A stretch of 64,000 bases of DNA from NCBI GenBank assembly GCA_963829845.1, contig CAWHKD010000020.1, forward strand, positions 1 to 64,000, given 5' to 3'. Below, piece after piece: positions 59,223-64,000 of this stretch. The notes beneath the pieces were generated by a model that worked only from the letters and a program-made list of their open reading frames with translations, did not search any database and had not been told where the DNA came from. A program made the position numbers and the translations under genes. The stretch comes from Gaiellasilicea sp963829845 (GTDB lineage: Bacteria; Actinomycetota; Thermoleophilia; Gaiellales; Gaiellaceae). Positions within the stretch are counted from its first letter, which is position 1. The number at the start of each line of letters is the position of its first letter.

Positions 59223-62200
59223 CTTGACCCGCCGCCGCCTGACACACATTGCCGTTGCCTGCTTGCTCGGAACGTTCGCCACGAGCGCGATGGCGGCCGG
59301 GAGCGCAACGCACTGGAAGACGGCACCTCGGCCACTCGCGGCGAAGACCATCCTACAGAGCGTCGACAAGCAGGCGCCGAGGGTTCCGTCCTCCTTGAGC
59401 GTCGCGGCCGTGTCGACGACGAGCATCTCGGTGACTTGGGGTGCGTCGCGCGACAACGTCGGCGTCGCCGGATACGGCGTCTACCTGAACGGCACACGCC
59501 TCGCGAGCACGACCGCCAGGTCGTACACGTTCTCCGCCCTGACCTGCGGCACGACATACAAGGTCGGGGTCGACGCCTTCGACGCAGCCCGGCACCGATC
59601 GGGCATCGCGTCCGTCCTCGCCGCCACGGCGCCCTGCGTCGACACGACCGCGCCGACCGCGCCCGGGAGCCTGCACCAGTCCGGCTGGAGCCAGACCGGG
59701 CTCGCGGTCGAGTGGAGCGAGTCGTCCGACAACGTCGGTGTGGCCGGCTACAGCATCTACCGCGACGGCGTCCCGATCGCGGCCACGCAACAGCCCACCG
59801 CCTGGGTGGGAGGCCTCGTCTGCGGCGCCGCCCATACGATCTCCGTCGAAGCGTACGACGCGGCCGGTAACCATTCTCCCCGGGCGAGCGCGGTCGGGAC
59901 CACCACAGCCTGCGCCGACACGAGCCCACCAGCGGCGCCGCGCAACCTGAGCGTGTCTGGCTCGACGGAGTCGTCGATCTCCGTCGCCTGGCAGCCCGCG
60001 GTGGACGACCGCGGCGTGGCCGAGTACCGGCTGTCGGTGAACGACGTCGACATCCGGACGACGACGGCTACCGCCGCGCGTTCACCGGGCTCGCGTGCGG
60101 CCGCTCCTACATCGTCAAGGTCGTCGCGGCCGACGCTGCCGGGAACGTCTCGCCGAGTGCGATCGTGATCGCGCCCACAGCCGTCTGCCCCACGAGCGCC
60201 GGCAGTGCGGACACACAGGCGCCTACCACGCCGTCTTCGCTTGTTCGCCGCGACGGGACGGCGACGAGCATCACCCTCTCCTGGAAGGCCTCGACCGACA
60301 ACGTCGGCGTCGCCGGGTATGGGATCTACCGAGGCACGACGAAGGTCGGCGACTCGAACGTGAACGCCTACGGGGTTGAGGGACTTGCGTGCGCAACCTC
60401 GTACACGCTCTCCGTCGACGCTGTCGACGCCGCAGGAAACCGGTCGGCCCGGGCGACGGTCGTGGCGTCGACGGATCCCTGCCAGGACACCCAGGCACCC
60501 ACGGCTCCCGCGGGCATCGCGGCGCAGACGAGGACCGAGACGAGCATCACGATCTCGTGGCAGGCATCGACGGACGCCGGCGGCGTCGCCGGATACCGGG
60601 TCTACCGCGACGGAGCCCTGCTCGGATCGACGGGCTCGACCTCGTACACAGCGACAGGACTCCGCTGCGGGAAGAGCTACACGTTCAGCGTCGAGGCATA
60701 CGACGCGAGCGGCAACCACAGCTCTCGTCCCGCGACGATCGTCTCGACCGCGGCGTGCTCGGACTCGACGCCGCCGAGCGCTCCGAGCTCCTTCGTGAAG
60801 ACGAGCGCGACAACGACGAGCATCGCGGTGAGCTGGAGCCCGGCCTCGGACAACGTCGCCGTCGCCGGCTACTCGCTGTTCGTGGCAGGGTCGGCAATCG
60901 GCACGACCGGACAGACCTCGTACACCTTCTCCGGGCTCACGTGCGGGACGAGCTACGCGCTCGGCATCGAGGCGTACGACGCGGCAGGAAATCGCTCACC
61001 CAGGATTACGCTCCAGGCTGATGCGGCCGCCTGCGCGTCCAGCCCGCCGAGCGCGCCGCCTTCTCCGCCGCCGTCGGAGGTTCTCGCGAACGTGTTCGCC
61101 GTGCCGCCGACGTCGACGGACGGCAGCACGAACTGTGTGCGCTCGGCCACGCCGAAGACGTACGAGCAGGCGCTCGCGGCGAGCCCGAAAAACGTCTGCG
61201 CCTACGTCGCGGGCGTGAAGACGTCCTGGGACATGGCCTGCAACGCGGCGACCGCAGGCGACCTCGTCGGGGTCAGGCCGGGCGTCTACGAGACGGTCGG
61301 CGACGGCGGCTACCTGCTCGGCAGCAACGAGATCGGGCAGGACTGCTCCGACGGTCTCGGCGCCGACGTGAACCCGAACGCGAAGGAGCAGGCCGTCTCG
61401 ACCGGCACGACCGCCGCCTGGGTCAAGTTCGTCCCGGCCGTCCCCTGCAACGGCGTCCCCAACATCAGCTTCAAGTACATGCCTGGCGTCCTCTCGATGG
61501 CGAACGGCAACTGGCACCTGATCGTCGAGGGCGACTGCTTCAACTTCAACCGGACGATCTACATTCACGACCGCAACGACAACTTTGGCCCGAGCGGTCG
61601 GCCGAGCAACCTGATCATCCGGGGCGAGTCGCAGACGAGGCTCCAGCAGTGGTACGGCATCGAGGTTCGCGGCGGCCGCAACATGCTCTTCGAGAACATC
61701 GACCAGGGGCCGAACGTGCAGTGCGCCGCGAACGACGCGAACGCGACGCCGGTCTACTTCCGCTGCCTCCCGTCCGAGCTCGGCGGTGCGTTCTTCGAGG
61801 CGCCGTACGCAACCTCAGGGACGAACGCGCCAGGCTGCAACCCCAATGAGACCGATCTCTGCGCTGGCTTCTACCCTCGCGGCGGCGGAGAGCAGGTCGA
61901 GCCATATATCCACGGCGGCGCCTACGGCACCTACAGCAACATTCGGTTGCAGACCTACCACCTGCACGACGGGCAGGCGAAGGGCACCGGCGCGACAGTC
62001 CACCCGGGCTGCTTCATGTTCGACGGCAACAAGGGCAACGGCGACCTGCCGCCGCACAACATGGTCTTCGACGGCGTCCGCTGCGAACGTCAGGTGATCG
62101 GCGTCCAGCACCAGGACGGCGGCGTAACCGTCCAGAACAGCGTCTTCGCCTGCCCTGTCGTCGACCTGCCGCAGACAACCCCGCAGCGAGGACGCTGGGA

Positions 62201-62699
62201 CCAATGCGCCGCGCAGCCGAGCGTCGGAGTCTCCCTTCGAGGCGACCAGCCGCAGACGATCATGAAGAACGTCCTCTACCGCAACAACGTCTTCCTTCCA
62301 AACCCGAACGTCTTCAACCCGACCGTCAACAACGCCGGTCTCCTGCTCCAGCTCGGCGGCGCGTTCGGGACAGGCTTCGAGAATGTCGACATCGTCGGCA
62401 ACATCTTCTACGGGGCGAACCTTCAGGGCTGCGAGTTCGCCGGAGTCACCTGCGCGGACAACGCTTTCCTCAATGCACCATCTGTCGGCGCTCGCCCGAT
62501 CACGCTGACCTGCAACCCGTTCGTCGACGCCGAGCAGGGCACCCCCGACGACCTCTGGCGGGAGAAGACGCAGGTCGACCCGCGCCTGAGCGCAGCCTGC
62601 AACGTGCCGACCGTCAGCCTCGTGGGCGACCTGAACCTCGACCACGACGGCGACGGCGACCCGCGGACGAACCCGACTCATGTCGGGGCGGATCACTGA
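59179..62699 (+). CDS. exported protein with six Fn3 domains and a beta-helix C-terminus (frameshifted)
   Basis: The TTG at 59224, preceded by AAAGGA, gives a good signal peptide LTRRRLTHIAVACLLGTFAT; the ATG at 59179 lies in a hairpin. Six fibronectin type III domains of about 93 residues (each with SISVTWGASRDNVGVAGYGV-type strand and YDAAGNHS-type end) run to about residue 600. One missing base near 60065 breaks the third. A Pro-rich hinge (PPSAPPSPPP) precedes a right-handed beta-helix domain (NLIIRGESQTRLQQWYGIEV, NMLFENIDQGPNV). Probably a surface glycan-binding or lyase-like protein. The end is HVGADH. Confidence 0.88.
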
Positions 62700-62771
62700 T
62701 GCGGGGCGTCCTCCTCGACCCTGTCACCGGCCGCCCTGAAGGCGTCGATCCGGAGCAGCCGTTTACCCAGG

Positions 62772-63060
62772 TCACTCTTCGCGTCCCGGCGGGACGGATG
62801 GAAGCGATGCGGGAAGCGAACCCCGGCCACGATGGGTTCGCCGCCGCAACGCGACAGCGGTGTCCGTCTCCAAGGCGACGTTGACGCCCTTCACCTTCGA
62901 GAGCGGCCGTGCGATATCTGTTTCCAGGGCGATGCCGAACACGCCCGGCCGAGTGATCGGCTGCGCCGCGTCCGTCTCCTCGGCGAGACCGAGCGCCCGG
63001 GTCTTCACTCTGCCGAGCGTGAGTGCGCTGTCAGCTTCGGTTGCGGCAGCGAGGCTCGAC
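62772..63060 (-). pseudogene. fragment of an ETD-repeat protein
   Basis: The minus strand reads AATEADSALTLGRVKTRALG, LAEETDAAQPITRPGVFGIA, LETDIARPLSKVKGVNVA and LETDTAVALRR: four units of 18-20 residues with an (E)ETDxA core. Codon-position GC supports this strand. Upstream frames are stopped, so only a fragment remains. Such repeats are known to me mainly from actinobacterial and phage-like surface proteins. Confidence 0.55.
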
Positions 63061-63198
63061 TACCACGTGACGGGCGGGAACGTAGCCGGGCTCGACCACG
63101 CCGTTACGCCGACGAGCTCGGATTACGCGTTCACCTACGACTACGACAACGGGTCGCGCACGCCGGGGTCGCGTGATGTCGGCGCGGACGAAAGGTAA
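63050..63198 (+). pseudogene. C-terminal fragment of a beta-helix exported protein
   Basis: RLDYHVTGGNVAGLDHAVTP then SSDYAFTYDYDNGSRTPGSR and DVGADER is the usual end of right-handed beta-helix proteins, and resembles the tail of the gene ending at 62699 (HVGADH). No start or N-terminus is present; it adjoins the antisense ETD-repeat fragment. Confidence 0.55.
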
Positions 63199-63316
63199 CT
63201 AGATGGCCCCGGAATGTTCGCACCGCTACGACGGGGTCCAGTAGCGCCGCGAACTTGCGTTCGCGCGTCGCCCGGCCGCGACCTCGTCCATGGCTCCGCT
63301 AGGCTCGAGACAGAGG

Positions 63317-64000
63317 ATGAGCGAGTGCTACCCGAAAGGTCCAATCCGCGTGCTCTACAGCTTCCCGCACAAGATCGGCGCGGATCGAATCTGCATGATT
63401 GCGTGGCATCAGGTCGAAGGAGTCGCCGCTGCCGCTGCATATGTGCTCGTCTACACGGGCGTCGTCCGCAGGCCGCTTGATGATTCCGTTCGTGTGCGAA
63501 CGACCCTTGCACGAGGCCGATTTCGCGTGCCTATCGAGTCTGGGCCATCGGCGAAGCTTCCGGCTCCATGACAGAGTCGTCGCTCGCGCTTCCCAAGCTC
63601 ACCGGTGATGTCGATGTTGTCCACGTCTGGCCCCGCGGCGCTCTCCAGACGCTCCGAACCGCTGCCCGCCTCGGCATCCGACTGTCCTCGAGCGTCCGAA
63701 CGCGCGCACACGGTTCGCGTACGAGGCCCTCGCCGCCGAATGTGAGCGGCACCGGACCCTGCTACCACACTACGAACACGCCTACAACGCGGAGATCCTC
63801 CGCCACGAGGAGTAGGAGGAATACGAACTCGCGACTATCTCCTCTTCCCGTCCGACTTCGTCGTGAAGACGTTCCGCGACGCGGGCTTTCCGCAAGAGAA
63901 GCTCCTATGCCATACGCTCGAGCGACGTACCGAAGCGCTTTCGCGCTTGGCATTCTGTTGCGCGCGGTCGCACCTGGCCACGCGCGGCACGAACAGCGGC
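63317..64000 (+). pseudogene. partial family 4-like glycosyltransferase, frameshifted and cut by the window end
   Basis: From ATG 63317 the frame gives IRVLYSFPHKIGADRICMIA and YVLVYTGVVRRPL, the GT-B N-terminal Rossmann. Later pieces in shifted frames are VDVVHVWPRGALQTLRTAAR, ERPNARTRFAYEALA, YEHAYNAEILRHEE, then an in-frame TAG at 63813-63815, and LFPSDFVVKTFRDAGFPQEK. At least four shifts. The gene continues past 64000. Whether it is decayed or badly sequenced cannot be decided here. Confidence 0.65.

Overview
The window is high-GC, densely packed bacterial DNA. It looks like an actinomycete-type genome, most likely a Thermoleophilia-like (Gaiellales/Solirubrobacterales) lineage. This is inferred from the very high GC at third codon positions, many GTG/TTG starts with 4-base stop/start overlaps, a BTAD (SARP) regulator beside a Ser/Thr kinase, PspC-fused sensor genes, an ECF42-type sigma factor with a DGPF partner, and a family of small exported proteins. 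No marker gene fixes the taxon and no database was consulted.

Layout. 0-7 kb: flavin reductase-like, HAD hydrolase, Ser/Thr kinase, SARP regulator, SGNH-like exported protein and a FabF-type ketosynthase, almost all broken by single-base frameshifts that look like uncorrected sequencing indels. 7-13 kb: an ATP-dependent DNA ligase and a stand-alone LigD-type polymerase enclosing an XRE regulator with its membrane partner, a cupin, and a PspC / PspC-histidine-kinase / LuxR-regulator operon. 13-16 kb: a polar amino-acid ABC transporter and a GroES-like gene. 16-25 kb: a run of exported proteins (FG-GAP/RTX, TolB-like propeller, Tyr-repeat peptide, 599-aa secreted protein) with several intergenic repeats. 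25.5-29.1 kb: a one-strand sulfur-trafficking cluster (DUF5661, DsrE-like, TusE/DsrC-like, sulfide:quinone-oxidoreductase-like, OsmC, thioredoxin, ArsR). 29.6-34.6 kb: three tRNA-Ser genes, a trypsin-like protease, cytochrome c, ClpS, an M29 aminopeptidase, a GFA enzyme, a large Alu-type SRP RNA and tRNA-Val. 34.7-42.5 kb: tyrosinase, ECF42/DGPF pair, glycosyltransferase, asparagine synthetase and a winged-helix glycosylase-like protein. 42.5-53.6 kb: housekeeping (nitroreductase, dnaX-ybaB, primary sigma factor, EamA/LysR pair, orphan LuxR regulator, recR, aspartokinase, aspartate-semialdehyde dehydrogenase, phosphoesterase). 53.6-64 kb: sugar aminotransferase/acetyltransferase, exported proteins, a GT-C-like membrane enzyme, a six-Fn3 beta-helix protein, and a decayed end with gene fragments and a partial glycosyltransferase.

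The signals least explained by known genes are repeated structured elements. Element A (5309-5475 and 31539-31702) folds end to end; its outer arms, middle stem and inner hairpin differ between copies but stay paired. Element B (15851-15925 and 45068-45141) is a shared double-hairpin after two different genes. Two 92-bp direct repeats flank a small exported Tyr-repeat peptide. The aspartokinase promoter is followed at once by a terminator-like hairpin. No CRISPR array, complete insertion sequence, prophage or rRNA was seen.

Frameshifts cluster at 0-7.5, 13-14.2, 53.9-56.8 and 63-64 kb, while long genes elsewhere (asnB, dnaX, FG-GAP protein) are intact. Coordinates of frameshifted genes therefore span the whole reconstructed gene.
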